NCBI GenBank assembly: GCA_905221605.1
Contig: CAJNDS010002300.1
Span: 42,501 to 105,000 of the forward strand
DNA length: 62,500 bases
Origin: Symbiodinium natans
Taxonomy: Eukaryota > Sar > Dinophyceae > Suessiales > Symbiodiniaceae
Direction: 5' to 3'
Positions 11,965 through 21,131 of this stretch are shown here, piece after piece (position 1 is the first letter of the stretch; each line of letters begins with the position of its first letter). Below the pieces are notes generated by a model. It saw only the letters and a program-made list of their open reading frames with translations, did no database searches and was not told the DNA's origin. The position numbers and the translations under genes were made by a program.

Positions 11965-11980
11965 CCCCCCCCCCCCCCTG
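11965..11980. repeat. poly-C tract
   Basis: About 14 C followed by TGCTTCACAG on the plus strand. Confidence 0.9.
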
Positions 11981-12139
11981 CTTCACAGTACCTTCTCATC
12001 CCTTCTAAGCCCATAACATATTGTGAACTATACAAACCCTCTCTAAGGTGCTGATGGGCTCTCTTGCTTGTCCTCTATTCATCTCCTGTCCCCTCACATA
12101 CCAGTTTTGAGAGCTTCTTCCCAGAAGGCGAAATGGTTT

Positions 12140-12156
12140 CGGGGGGGGGGGGGGGA
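12140..12156. repeat. poly-G tract
   Basis: About 15 G, followed by decayed CCCTAAACACTAAA. Confidence 0.9.
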
Positions 12157-12202
12157 CCCTAAACACTAAACACAGGAGTTGTCCAAGAAGGGTCCCGGTT
12201 TT

Positions 12203-12402
12203 CCCTCAACCCTAAATCCCTAAATCCCGAAACTCTGAACCCTGAACCCTAAACCCTAAACCCTAATCCCTAAACCCTAAACCCTAAATCCTAACTAAAC
12301 CCTAAACCCTAAACCCAAAACCCTAAACCCTAAACCCTAGACCCTAAACCCTAAACCCTAAACCCGAAACCTTAAACTCTAAACCCTAAACCCTAAACCC
12401 TA
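12203..12402 (-). repeat. (CCCTAAA)n array, degenerate
   Basis: About 28 units with CCCTAAAT, CCCGAAA, CTCTAAA and CCCTGAA variants; one of the longest minus-oriented arrays. Confidence 0.95.
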
Positions 12403-12408
12403 GCTTGC

Positions 12409-12488
12409 ATGCACTTTGGAATTGCCTGCTGCGCTGCGGCCGCGCCCGGCGCCGACAGCGGCGGCGAGTCGACGGATGTCAGGCTGGC
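12409..12488 (-). CDS. candidate exon, unknown protein
   Basis: On the minus strand GGGGCACAG precedes a frame reading ASLTSVDSPPLSAPGAAAA and then QQAIPKC, ending at the GC-type donor candidate CAT|GCAAGC six bases before the array. The Ala/Pro/Ser-rich peptide looks like linker or low-complexity sequence. The opposite strand is also open, so strand choice rests on the acceptor and on neighbouring islands. Confidence 0.35.
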
Positions 12489-12510
12489 CTGTGCCCCGAG
12501 TCAAGGGACA

Positions 12511-12594
12511 TTTAGGGTTTAGGGTTTAGGGTTTAGGGTTTAGGGTTTAGGGTTAGGGTTTAGGGTTTAGGGTTTAGGGTTTAGGGTGTAGGGG
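12511..12594 (+). repeat. (TTTAGGG)n array, 12 units
   Basis: One unit is shortened to TTAGGG. Closes a 107 bp GC-rich island. Confidence 0.97.
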
Positions 12595-12703
12595 TGCAAT
12601 TTTTTCGCACCAAAAAAGGGAGGTTTCCTCCCATATTTCTCTTCAGAGCCGAGCCTAGAACCGACGTCCAGAAGCCAGGGGCTTTGAGGCTTTCGAGCTC
12701 AAG

Positions 12704-12808
12704 GCTTACTTGTCCAGTACCTCTGGGAACTACAGGTTAACCTTTGGGATTTATAAGGGGATTATGTTACCCCGAAAAGGTTAAAGGTTACCTACTCTAC
12801 TACTAAGA
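12704..12808. mobile_element. MITE family B, copy 2
   Basis: Shares GGTTAACCTTTGGGAT, AAGGGGATTAT and AAAAGGTTAAAGGTTACCT with copy 1, in the same orientation, with about 80 percent identity by eye. Confidence 0.75.
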
Positions 12809-13100
12809 AGGTTTTTTTTGCTTTCTGGTTCAGGGCTTGATAACCTCACCAATGCTACATGGCTTGGGGAGTGACGTGGGGAGTGGTAGGGATGTCGCAC
12901 CTCAAAGAAGCCCCGGAATCTCCGGAAACTCGTGAGACGCAAATCCTAACATGCCCTCACGATAGAAACGTCGTCCCTCTGGCCAAAAGCTTTGATCCTA
13001 AATCAGGGTGAAAGCCCCGTAACATCAATCTCAACTCCTTCCATAAGCGCCGACCATAAGCCTGCAATTCATGGAAGCCCTCGCGAAACAGCTGCTCCCT

Positions 13101-13150
13101 TCTCCGCAACCGAACCCCTAATACCTAAACCCGAAACCCTAAAACCTGAA
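13101..13150 (-). repeat. decayed CCCTAAA array
   Basis: Units vary (CCCCTAATA, CCTAAAC, CCGAAAC). Confidence 0.7.
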
Positions 13151-13264
13151 CCATGCCATGGCATGTTTTCTGGGCCAGAAGACGTGTGCCCGCAGCAGGT
13201 TGGCGACGCTGAGTGCTTCACAGGCTCCTCGGCAGAGGCAAGCCCGAAGCCTCTTTCAGCATCG

Positions 13265-13322
13265 TAAACCCTAAAAACCCTAAACCCTAAACCCTAAGCC
13301 CAAAGCCCCAAGCCCCAAACCC
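13265..13322 (-). repeat. (CCCTAAA)n array
   Basis: Three clean units, then CCCAAAG/CCCCAAG variants. Confidence 0.9.
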
Positions 13323-13569
13323 TACACATTGCGTGTGACGTTTAGGTTTGAGACAAGATCAAGGGCAGTCCTTCCGATAGACAGCCCGAAACCACCAGCG
13401 CTTGTAATTTGCAATCAGATATCACAACCTGCAGATTCGCTATTGGAGGGTTTAATGCATTAAACCCTGCGTGGCAGCGCAACAAGCTGTTGCTCTGAAA
13501 CTGAAAGTCTTGGGCTTCCAACTTTGCTAGATTCTATGTGCTTGTGTGTGCGACCCAGTCTGGGTGCTC

Positions 13570-13622
13570 CCTAAACCCTATGTAAACCCTAAACCCTAAA
13601 CACTAAACTCTAAACCCTAAAC
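13570..13622 (-). repeat. (CCCTAAA)n array
   Basis: Interrupted once by TGT; includes CACTAAA and CTCTAAA. Confidence 0.93.
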
Positions 13623-13697
13623 TCCACAAGAAGCTGTCCTACCACCAGCAACACCTTGACAAGGATCATCGCAAAGTTAGGACTGCATATGCCTAGC
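13623..13697 (-). CDS. candidate exon, hydrophobic helix-rich peptide
   Basis: On the minus strand GTGGATTTCAG, a good acceptor, is followed by LGICSPNFAMILVKVLLVVG and then QLLV, reaching the donor GGA|GTTTAG at the array edge. The amphipathic Leu/Val-rich stretch would suit an alpha-helical repeat. The family is not recognised. Confidence 0.45.
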
Positions 13698-13750
13698 CTG
13701 AAATCCACAGAAGATATGTGTCTTCGTCTGTGCTCGCTTTCTTGTTTGTT

Positions 13751-13903
13751 TTGGGTTTAGGGTTTAGGGTTTAGGGTTTAGGGTTTAGGGTTTAGGGTTT
13801 AGGGTTTAGGGTTTAGGGTTTAGGGTTTAGGGTTTTAGGGTTTTAGGGTTTTAGGGTTTAGGGTTTAGGGTTTAAGGTTTAGGGTTTAGGGTTCAGGGTT
13901 TAG
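13751..13903 (+). repeat. (TTTAGGG)n array, about 21 units
   Basis: Contains three TTTTAGGG units in the middle and a TTCAGGG near the end. Confidence 0.97.
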
Positions 13904-14060
13904 TGTACACACATCTACAAGTAGGTTTCGAGCTCGACAGTTTCAGCGCTTTGGGGGCTTCGCGGGTGGTCGTGTCTTGGGAGCCTGAGACACTCCCTGA
14001 GCGGCACAAGGCAGGCGAGGGAAGTTCTGCGGCGTTGCATTTAGGTACCTGCTGGAATCA

Positions 14061-14099
14061 ACCCTAAACCCTATAAACCCTAAACCCTAAACCCTAAAC
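14061..14099 (-). repeat. (CCCTAAA)n array, 5 units
   Basis: One unit is CCCTATAAA. Confidence 0.95.
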
Positions 14100-14123
14100 G
14101 GAATCTCATGGAAGATGGATTCC

Positions 14124-14141
14124 CCCCCCCCCCCCCCCCCA
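14124..14141. repeat. poly-C tract
   Basis: About 18 C, then AAAGACAATCCCCCC. Confidence 0.92.
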
Positions 14142-14221
14142 AAGACAATCCCCCCACGAAGGCTCCTTCCGTCGACAGCTGGCGGCCTCTGGAAGCTGAG
14201 GCCTGCACTTTTGGGGCTTTT

Positions 14222-14400
14222 TAGTAATACAAAAGATAATGGTATAATAATATAGTAGAAAACGTTAGTGTAATAATATAGTATAGTTATATAGTATTAT
14301 AATATAGTACAATAATATAGTAGAATTAATGTAGTATAGCAATATAGTAAGGTGAAGCAAGATAATTCAGATGATGATGTAGCAATATAGCAATACCTTC
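14222..14400. repeat. AT-rich (AATATAGTA)n block
   Basis: AATATAGTA-like words recur about ten times in 180 bp, sharply AT-rich against its surroundings. Confidence 0.85.
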
Positions 14401-14825
14401 TTGCTTGGTTCCAGAACTTCAGTGCCCTCCATCTGTCAACTGGAAGCTGGTCCAACAGAAGCAGCTGAGGGTCTTGTGATTCTCAGGATAGCTTCAAACA
14501 GCTTGAAATGCTCTCACAGCTTGCCATCAAGCACGACAGCCACCACGTACATCTCCCATTCTTTGCAACCGGAAGGACTGCTTCAAGCTAACCTCGCCGA
14601 TGTGGCTCAAAAGTGAGTCCCCAGAAGCGCCCAGCAAAAACGGGAGCCTTCAACAGCGTCGTGCCCCTTAGCGCCGTGGTGCCGCAGCACCGTGCCTGGG
14701 TCTGAAAGTCTATCCGGGGAAAAAGCCCACAGAAGCAGGGAACCCTGAACTTCTAAACAGCGCTGGACTTTGGGGAGGAACTTGCCTTCAGTGCATTTGG
14801 GGCGTCTTGGTGCGATTTTTAGGAC

Positions 14826-14925
14826 TGTTGTGGCTTCGGCTCTCGGAAATTCGTCTGGAGCTCATGAGCAAGCAGTGGCAAGACGTCGCGACTCAGTGCC
14901 TCCGAGAGTCCAGGTTCGCCACGTT
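14826..14925 (-). CDS. candidate exon, possible helical repeat
   Basis: On the minus strand GCGTAG precedes GEPGLSEALSRDVLPLLAH followed by ELQTNFREPKPQQ, ending at ACA|GTCCTA. The F-x-x-x-x-P-Q ending is reminiscent of the segment before the N-x-W-A-F-A core in OPR proteins. A plus-strand frame (WQDVATQCLRESRFATFYA) is equally open over the same bases, so the strand is uncertain. Confidence 0.3.
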
Positions 14926-15390
14926 CTACGCATCAAGCTTCGCGAGCTATTGGTGCGAGGCGTCTGTGAGCAAGGAAGATGGGCTCAGAGTCGAAAGGGA
15001 TGGCAGGTGCAGGGAATTTCGAGTCCAACAGGCCTGAAACCCGCGAGAATCACAACCCTCACCGTTACAACCCGAAGAGATAATACAAGCATCAGAATGA
15101 TCTCGGAAATTCATCTTCACGCCTTCGGCGGTCATGGGAGAATGTTGGACTTTGGAGCCTCTAGATCTCCCAAACCTTTACTAGAGGTGTCAGCAGAAGC
15201 CTTGGACAGATGCTTTGGGCATGTTGGGAAGCTTTCACAGACTGGCCCAACGCAAATCGCCTCAAATCGAGCATTATTCAAAAGCACTTGCCGCATAAAC
15301 CGGCAAGCGAAAAACTGAAAGGCGGTGAGCTCCAGACATACCCAAAGCCAAATCCTCATGCCCACAGAAACAGCAAACCTCCAAACCTCA
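14926..15390. other. unassigned
   Basis: A 182-codon plus-strand frame runs through 14770-15318, but its composition is not distinctive and other frames are open as well. Confidence 0.4.
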
Positions 15391-15423
15391 AGCCCTAAAC
15401 CCTAAACCCTAAACCCTAAACCT
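15391..15423 (-). repeat. (CCCTAAA)n array, 4-5 units
   Basis: Begins AGCCCTAAA after a run of CCAAACC-like words. Confidence 0.95.
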
Positions 15424-15429
15424 CTACAC

Positions 15430-15531
15430 CCTGAATGGCTCCAACACTAGCTGCGCGTGCCTACGACAGCCCATGTCATCGTCGTTCCCGAAGCCGACTT
15501 CGTAGATCTCCAGGCCCTTCGACTTCTCTGG
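15430..15531 (-). CDS. candidate exon, acidic protein segment
   Basis: On the minus strand GGGTTGCCAG is followed by KGLEIYEVGFGNDDDMG and GCRRHAQLVLEPFR, then the donor candidate AGG|GTGTAG. The mix of charged and hydrophobic residues and the clean exon size (102 nt) support coding. The product is not recognised. The reverse frame is shorter. Confidence 0.5.
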
Positions 15532-15544
15532 CTGGCAACCCGAG

Positions 15545-15639
15545 GTTTAGCGTTTAGGGTTTAGGGTTAAGGGTTGAGGGTTTAGGGTTTAGGGTTTGGG
15601 GTTTAGGGTTTCGGGTTGAGGGTTTAGGGTTTAGGGCTT
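15545..15639 (+). repeat. (TTTAGGG)n array, variant-rich
   Basis: Includes TTGAGGG, TTTGGGG and TTTCGGG units. Confidence 0.93.
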
Positions 15640-16185
15640 CGAGGCTTTTGGTGTCGCGAGCGTATAGGAAGCGCGGGCTTTTCAGGATTCCTGACCACGA
15701 TGTATCCTTTAATTTATAAGTCGCACAAACTTCAGTGAGTGCTTTCCGCAGCCAAAAGCCAAACGCATCGAATCTCTGGTCTGCGGGCTCGGAAAGACTT
15801 TGTATCACAGGGGCCTTAAGGCTCAACTCCTCCCTAGCAAGCAACAGCCGCATACAAGTGTGGGCACCTGTTCGCGAGATTCTGTGGCGAGGAATGGTGC
15901 AGCCTCGGGGAACCTGAGCTTCCAAGACGCACCTGGCACAACTGCTCGGAAAGCTGAGCCTTTGTATAAGACAGCAGCCCATCACAAAGTAGGATGGCTG
16001 CACCAGGTTGCATTCTGCCCCTTCGAGTAGGGTTTGTGCTAGACTATTCCACTTCAGAGTCAGAGGCATCCCTCCATGAGCCGAACATGTCTTAAAGCAA
16101 AACTTCACCAGCACCATTTCGAGCGGCACATCTCTGTCAACTGAATGCTGGTCAAAGGCTTGTCTGAAAGCCCTTGCCCACACTC
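15640..16185. other. 545 bp with a long minus-strand open frame
   Basis: A minus frame stays open for about 180 codons (for example DVPLEMVLVKFCFKTCSAH) and ends only in the array. About one stop-free run of this length is expected by chance in a window of this size, so it is not called a gene. Confidence 0.3.
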
Positions 16186-16251
16186 AACCCTAAACCCTAC
16201 ACCCTAAACCCCAAACCCCAAACCCCAAACCCTAAACCCTAAACCCTACAC
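16186..16251 (-). repeat. (CCCTAAA)n array, 9-10 units
   Basis: Three central units are CCCCAAA; the last is CCCTACA. Confidence 0.95.
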
Positions 16252-16346
16252 CCTAGTCGTTCATCCAGCAGAGCGACCCTCTTCCGCGGTGGCTCCCAGC
16301 AGCGCAGCGCCACGGAGCGCAAGGGCTCTGGGCCACCGCGCCTTAG
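16252..16346 (-). CDS. candidate exon, basic protein segment
   Basis: On the minus strand the acceptor GTCAATCTTCCTCAG, with branch-like and pyrimidine context, precedes LRRGGPEPLRSVALR, CWEPPRKRVALLDERL, ending near AGG|GTGTAG at the array. The acceptor is among the best in the window. The product is not recognised. Confidence 0.45.
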
Positions 16347-16372
16347 CTGAGGAAGATTGACGGCGTAGAGGG

Positions 16373-16464
16373 GGTTTAGGGTTCAGGGTTCAGGGTTCAG
16401 GGTTCAGGGCTCAGGGTTCAGGGTTCAGGGTTCAGGGTTGAGGGTTTAGGGTTTAGGGTTTAGC
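16373..16464 (+). repeat. (TTCAGGG)n / (TTTAGGG)n array
   Basis: About eight TTCAGGG units followed by TTTAGGG; a locally homogenised variant. Confidence 0.96.
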
Positions 16465-16676
16465 TCTAGGAAGTCTAACACCTTGGGACTTTGTTTCGGC
16501 AGAGGATCGTGACTGAAGGGACTTGGGGGGGGCCTTCGGTTCTAGACCTATCTTCCTAATGTCGGCCACAATTTTAAGCAAAGCTTGAGCTTCTACATGA
16601 GATATCATTCGATGCACCAGTAAGTGCATTCGGGGTATCGCACAGAACCCTGACCCAACTCCATAGTCCAAAGAGT

Positions 16677-16720
16677 TGGGCTTCGGGCTTCGGGCTTCGG
16701 GCTTCGGGCTTCGGGCTTCC
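16677..16720. repeat. (TTCGGGC)n
   Basis: Six 7-bp units TTCGGGC, a telomere-like period with a different sequence. Confidence 0.93.
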
Positions 16721-16895
16721 GCACAAGCATACGCAGCCGCAAGGTGAGGCTTTTTAACCAAGGCAAAACCAATCGAAATGATCGGACATGCTAAGTTTAC
16801 TCGCGCTCTCAGAGCTCGCACACAACCACCTGAACCCTAAACTGCTGAATCCCACAACTCGAAAGCATGAACTCCTCCTAAGCCTCAAAATTCAA

Positions 16896-16946
16896 AACCC
16901 GAAACCCGAAACCCTAAACCCTAAACCCTAAACCCTAAACCCTAAC
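16896..16946 (-). repeat. (CCCTAAA)n array, 7 units
   Basis: The first two units are CCCGAAA. Confidence 0.96.
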
Positions 16947-16976
16947 TCTGCATGAAGCCACGGTAATTGCCGGTGC
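16947..16976 (-). CDS. candidate micro-exon
   Basis: On the minus strand CTTCCCCCACAG is followed by 30 nt reading TGNYRGFMQ and the donor GA|GTTAGGG. Very short, so support comes mainly from the acceptor and the array-edge donor. Confidence 0.28.
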
Positions 16977-17019
16977 CTGTGGGGGAAGCTCTGAAAGATG
17001 CCTCACAAGCGCTTAGAAA

Positions 17020-17306
17020 AAGGGGGCCTTAATCATTAGAATAGGGATTTTTGGGGGGCTCTTATGGTTTATGTATAAAGGGACCATAAGGGCATGAGGG
17101 AATACTAGTAATCATTAGAATAGGGATTTTTGGGGGGGCTCTTATGGTTTGTGTATGAAGGGACCATAAGGGCATGAGGGAATACTAGTAAATCATTAGA
17201 ATAAATACTAGTAATCATTAGAATAGGATTTTTTGGGGGGTTCTTATGGCATATGTATAAAGGGACCATAAGGGAATGCTACTAGTAATTATTCCGACCC
17301 CTATAT
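17020..17306 (-). mobile_element. MITE family D, internally tripled
   Basis: Outer ends GGGGGCCTTAATCATTAGAA and TAATTATTCCGACCCCTATA are the inverted ends of family D. Inside, a unit of about 79 bp (TAATCATTAGAATAGGGAT ... GAGGGAATACTAG) is repeated three times, plus a short partial copy at 17190. Confidence 0.85.
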
Positions 17307-17870
17307 ACGCCCACAAACTTATCTCTACCCAAGGGAGCTGGAGCCTCCGCCCAGCTCAGGATCGGGGGTTTCTGTCGGGGTCAAATGTCTCAGAAGGGTT
17401 TAAATTTTGTTACATGTGGATGCTTCAGGGGGGGGCGGGGCTCGTCCTACAAAATCACAGGGATGTCACTGGTGCCCAAAACCCACGTCCACTGCCGTTG
17501 ATCTGACAGCTATTCGCCATGGATCCCGGGAAGTACGACATGCAACAACAGGGCATCATGCCGGTTAGAGCGTGTGAGCATCCAATAATGTTTGCACCGC
17601 ACTGGCCACTAACCACGATGCAATACAGGGTTGAGGGGCTCAGCTCTGTAGGCAAAGTGAGCGAGAGATGAAGTACGTCTGGACTTGTTCTTCCCTTCTT
17701 TGTTGATCCGAAACACGAGGAATTACACCCCGCAACAGACCTAGGCATCAACACCCCTTCAAATGCATCCTGAGTGCCTGTCAGCGACACGGGAACTAAG
17801 TGCCCAAGCGTCCATTTCCCCAGGCTACGGGTGCCACACGAGCTACTGCGCTGAACCTCCAAGCGAACTC
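17307..17870. other. unassigned 560 bp
   Basis: A 135-codon minus frame (17455-17862) is open and the plus strand is open in parts. No motif is recognised. Confidence 0.4.
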
Positions 17871-17979
17871 CCCCTAAACACTAAACCCCAAAACCCAAAA
17901 CCCCAAAACCCCAAACCCGAAACCCGAAACCCGAAACCCTAAACCCTAAACCCTAAACCCTAAACCCTAAACCCTAAAC
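17871..17979 (-). repeat. (CCCTAAA)n array, about 15 units
   Basis: The left half is CCCAAAA/CCCGAAA variants, the right half clean. Confidence 0.96.
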
Positions 17980-18078
17980 CGCCCCGCGATGCCTGCCACA
18001 GCTCTGCGCAGTAGCCTGGGTTGTCGCGGCGCCGGTGGCCGCTGCTTTGGCCAAGGCCCACACGAGGCTGGAAAGCTC
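17980..18078 (-). CDS. candidate exon, OPR/RAP-type helical repeat
   Basis: On the minus strand GCTCTTTGGGAAG precedes ELSSLVWALAKAAATG and AATTQATAQSCGRHRGA, exactly 33 codons ending GCG|GTTTAG at the array. L-S-S-L-V-W-A-L-A-K is very close to the usual core of octotricopeptide-type repeats in algal organelle RNA-binding proteins. This is the clearest motif in the window; family assignment is by eye. Confidence 0.55.
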
Positions 18079-18092
18079 CTTCCCAAAGAGCA

Positions 18093-18162
18093 GGGTTTAG
18101 GGTTTAGGGTTTAGGGTTTAGGGTTTATGGTTTAGGTGCATCAGGGTTTAGGGTTTAGGGTG
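18093..18162 (+). repeat. (TTTAGGG)n array
   Basis: Six units, a 9 bp interruption (GTGCATCAG), then two more. Confidence 0.94.
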
Positions 18163-19247
18163 CAGGCTTCAAAACTTGGCTTAGGCTTAGCCACGGTTGG
18201 AAGATCCGGCATTTCGGAAGGTTCAATGAGTGCGGCACGTGCGTTTTGACTTCCAGCTTTTGGGTAGTTGCCCGTAGGGTTTAGGATAGCGTGCCAGGTA
18301 TGATAGCAAAGCATCCCTTAAATTTCTCAAGCAGGTGTTGTTGTTCCTCGGTCCGTCTGGCTTCTGCAATGGGTTGGCCGTCGCCGGGGTAGCAGCAGTG
18401 GTGGTATGGTCGTCGACACCATCATGCCCTCCACCCAGCAATTCAGCCAACCCAAGGCCGGTGAAGGGTCAAAATCACAAAACAAAAAACTAGGATGGCC
18501 CTTGGAACCCTCTGAAAAACATTCCTGGAATATGATCCTCTTAAACCCAACCAGGGAAAAATCAAAAATGTCCCAAGAAAAACTGGGGAGCCGTCAAACC
18601 CTGCAGCCGTCCTGCGCTGACAGCTCCTCCACACGGGGCGCCAGCTACACTGCGGCTTCGGCAGCAAGCTGGCCTAGGGCTGTGATGGAGGGGCTCATGG
18701 CCTCACCAGCTTGAATTCTAGGATGTAGACTTGGCTACACTCAGAAGGGTAGCTAAAAATTAACATTTTAGCTGCCTTATTAAGAAACCCAACAAATCCA
18801 AAAAGGCTAAGGATCTAAAGTTACAGTAAAGTACCACAAAGTAGATACCACAAACCTTACTGTAAGCTAGAAGAACACATGGCACGGTCCTGAGCATGTA
18901 CAACGGCTGACCACCTGACCAACGTAGCACGCCCAAACCCAAGAATGTTCCGGAATAAAAGAACGTGGCCACGCGCCGTGTTTGTCAGATGTTGCGAAGA
19001 CCACATTCTTCGGTGCAAGTAGGATGAAGGCTCCTGGTTTCCCTTCTGGGCCACCCACGCATCGTCTCTGCATCTTGGTCGGCTTACGCTGCTCTTGGCG
19101 CCCTGGTAGAGCAAGGAGCTGGACTGCCATGTGCATGAAAACATCTTATTGCGCACCACGTCGCATCTGAATGTGGCTTCTCTTGAGCAGGCAGATTTTT
19201 TCTCGCATTTGCAGCAACGCCTGAACAGAGTTCGCGCAAGAACTTGC
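18163..19247. other. unassigned 1.1 kb
   Basis: Frames on both strands; a minus frame of 169 codons (18857-19366) overlaps the better exon candidate at 19248-19315. No repeat seen. Confidence 0.4.
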
Positions 19248-19315
19248 TGTGACCCACAGCCTCTCTGAGGACTCAGTGAACTTGGCCAGACGGTTGATGG
19301 CAACCACCACATTGC
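19248..19315 (-). CDS. candidate exon, helical-repeat-like
   Basis: On the minus strand AATGATGCAG is followed by NVVVAINRLAKFTESSERLW and VT, then ACA|GCAAGTTC, a near-perfect GC-type donor. N-V-V-V-A-I-N-R-L-A-K resembles the core of an OPR/FAST-kinase-like repeat. No array touches this exon, so it is independent support for minus-strand genes. Confidence 0.5.
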
Positions 19316-19862
19316 CTGCATCATTGGGGCTTGGGCTTGTAAAGACACGGGCCTCAGAGTGAACATTATGCTCCATTACCCGACTCGCTTGTTGTTTGTT
19401 CTCCTTTCGGTCCTTTCGCATCCAGCGATGCGGAACCAAGTAACATGCTTTTAAGGATTCAGACCGTGTCCTGCGAACTGCGATCCCGAAACCTCCGGGA
19501 GGCCAAGAACTCCTCATAAGACCACCGAAAGCCGGGGTCTTCTAACTTGGGGTCATCGCATCCTATCCCACGTTAGCGGGGAGGGTATGTGTCCTCCAAG
19601 GCCACAACTACAAACCCTGAGCCCGGTCAACGCTGAACCCTCAGACCCGGACACCTGACACTCTGACGGGCACTCATGCCAATTCTCTGTTCTGTAGTGA
19701 ACTTGGAAGCCCAGCCAAAAATTAGAAATTCAGCTGCTTTCTTGAGAATTCTAACGCCCCAAAATTAGTCAATTATCCCCAAGTACCCGAAGCCAGGAAT
19801 TACAGCACCCCAAAAAACTAGAAACTCTCCCCAAGTGTCTCTAAGCTCTTAGGTCTTAAGAA
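19316..19862. other. unassigned 550 bp
   Basis: A 123-codon minus frame covers 19146-19517, including the exon above. The rest shows repeats of AATTAG/CCCCAAGT words only. Confidence 0.4.
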
Positions 19863-19886
19863 TTAGGGTTTAGGGTTTAGGGTTTT
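19863..19886 (+). repeat. short (TTTAGGG)n
   Basis: Three units, 23 bp before an oppositely oriented array. Confidence 0.9.
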
Positions 19887-19909
19887 AAAGGGGAAACTAT
19901 CCCCAAGTA

Positions 19910-19995
19910 TCCCTAAGCCCTAAACCCTAAACCCTAAGCCCTAAACCCTAAACCCTAAGCCCTGAACCCTAAACCCTAAACCCTAAACCCTAAAC
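19910..19995 (-). repeat. (CCCTAAA)n array, 12 units
   Basis: Three CCCTAAG units and one CCCTGAA. Confidence 0.96.
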
Positions 19996-20096
19996 CCCAA
20001 GCTGTGTGTCTTCTCTGACAGCCTGGCTCCAGGCCAGCCCGGAGGAGCGCGGCAATGCCGCGCGGCGCCGAGGCAAGGAGCTGCCTCCGCTCGGTT
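19996..20096 (-). CDS. candidate exon, helix-rich segment
   Basis: On the minus strand AGCCCTTCTAG precedes TERRQLLASAPRGIAALL and RAGLEPGCQRRHTAW, up to GG|GTTTAG. The peptide has the Ala/Leu/Arg composition of a repeat helix pair. An alternative GC donor (CACA|GCTTGG) would shorten it by 9 nt. The plus strand is also partly open. Confidence 0.42.
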
Positions 20097-20112
20097 CTAG
20101 AAGGGCTTAATC

Positions 20113-20148
20113 GGGTTTAGGGTTTAGGGTTTAGGGTTTAGGGTTTAC
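20113..20148 (+). repeat. (TTTAGGG)n array, 5 units
   Basis: Followed by (TATGGTTTGA)-like words to 20200. Confidence 0.96.
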
Positions 20149-20204
20149 TACGTATTAATATAGTTTAATCTGGTTTAATATGGTTTCATATGGTTTGATA
20201 TGGT

Positions 20205-20307
20205 CTATAGGGGCCTGAATAATTGGAATAGGGTTTTGGGGGTCATTATGGTATAATTACAAAGGGAGGCTAAGGGAATGCTATCAGTAATTATTCCGGC
20301 CCCTATA
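20205..20307 (+). mobile_element. MITE family D, copy 2
   Basis: TATAGGGGCCTGAATAATT and AATTATTCCGGCCCCTATA are near-perfect 19 bp inverted ends; the 65 bp core has GGGTTTTGGGGGTCATTATGG. Confidence 0.9.
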
Positions 20308-20833
20308 TTAGAAAATTTTGACTTGGAAGGCCCTAAAAGAGGGCTTCCATGGTTTGTGGTGGCTTGGGGCTTGGGCTTTTGACGGTTTTAGGGGGCGTTG
20401 CAGAACACATGCTCCCAACTGCCTTCAGTCAGGGCTCCTAGCGTGTAGGCGTGCGCAGACAAGCTGTAGGGATGAGAATATGCGCCACGCTGATGCCTGC
20501 CTCCTGAGCACCGATGTTTGCTGTGCAGGTTCAGCGACGTTTCTGTCTGGGGGGGGGGGGGGGGGGGGGTTGTCTGTTCAGAAGGCATGGAACTTGGCGT
20601 GGTTTCGCTGGGGTTGTTTCATGTTCTTTCTGAGGACCTAGTCGACTTCAGCGCGGACCCTTGATTCTTGTAGGATTCTGGATTCGGAGGGTCACCCAGG
20701 TCCACCTTGACTCTTTTCGCTTGCAGCTAACGCGTGTAGACGACACCACACGGAGTACGCAACTATAGACCTGAAAGCTGCAGCTATAGGGACCGACAGG
20801 ACCGCCACAAACTCATCACCCAGGTAGCCTCGC
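20308..20833. other. unassigned, contains poly-G
   Basis: A run of about 20 G at 20550-20569. On the minus strand it reads poly-C then CAG and leads into an open frame (TETSLNLHSKHRCSGG). No product is recognised. Confidence 0.4.
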
Positions 20834-20930
20834 AACCCTAAGCCCTAAGCCCAGAGCCCTAAGCCCTAAACCCTCAACCCTAAGCCCTAAGGCCTAAGCC
20901 CTAAGGCCTAAGGCCCTAACCCCTAACCCT
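20834..20930 (-). repeat. (CCCTAAG)n degenerate array
   Basis: Mostly CCCTAAG units with AAGGCCTAAGG insertions. Confidence 0.9.
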
Positions 20931-20941
20931 CGGCCAATGGC

Positions 20942-21016
20942 CTATGCAGCGCAGCGTCGCCAGCGGCCAGGGCTCGCAGTGGACGACTACGCGGGTCCAT
21001 GGGATAAGGCGTAAGG
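20942..21016 (-). CDS. candidate exon, strand uncertain
   Basis: The minus frame reads SLTPYPMDPRSRPLRALAAG after CCTGCTAAG, ending at the GC donor candidate ATAG|GCCATT. The plus strand reads QRRQRPGLAVDDYAGPWDKA with the donor GGC|GTAAGG, which is at least as good. Either way the island is likely coding. Confidence 0.3.
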
Positions 21017-21036
21017 CTTAGCAGGTTCTCAAGGTA

Positions 21037-21099
21037 TGGGGTTTAGGATTTAGGGTTCAGGGTGTGGGGTTTAGGGTTTAGGGTCGAGGGTTTAGGGTT
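21037..21099 (+). repeat. (TTTAGGG)n array, degenerate
   Basis: Contains GTGTGGGG and GTCGAGGG units; followed by (TAGA)n at 21104-21131. Confidence 0.92.
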
Positions 21100-21103
21100 G
21101 TTG

Positions 21104-21131
21104 CTAGATAGATAGATAGATGGATAGATAT
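21104..21131. repeat. (GATA)n microsatellite
   Basis: Six to seven units with one GATG. Confidence 0.92.

Noticed and set aside
15554-16183. 209-codon minus frame as an intact gene
   Set aside because: About 180 codons without stop are expected roughly once by chance in a window of this size, and the frame ends in a telomere-like array. It lies between two better exon candidates and is more likely intron.
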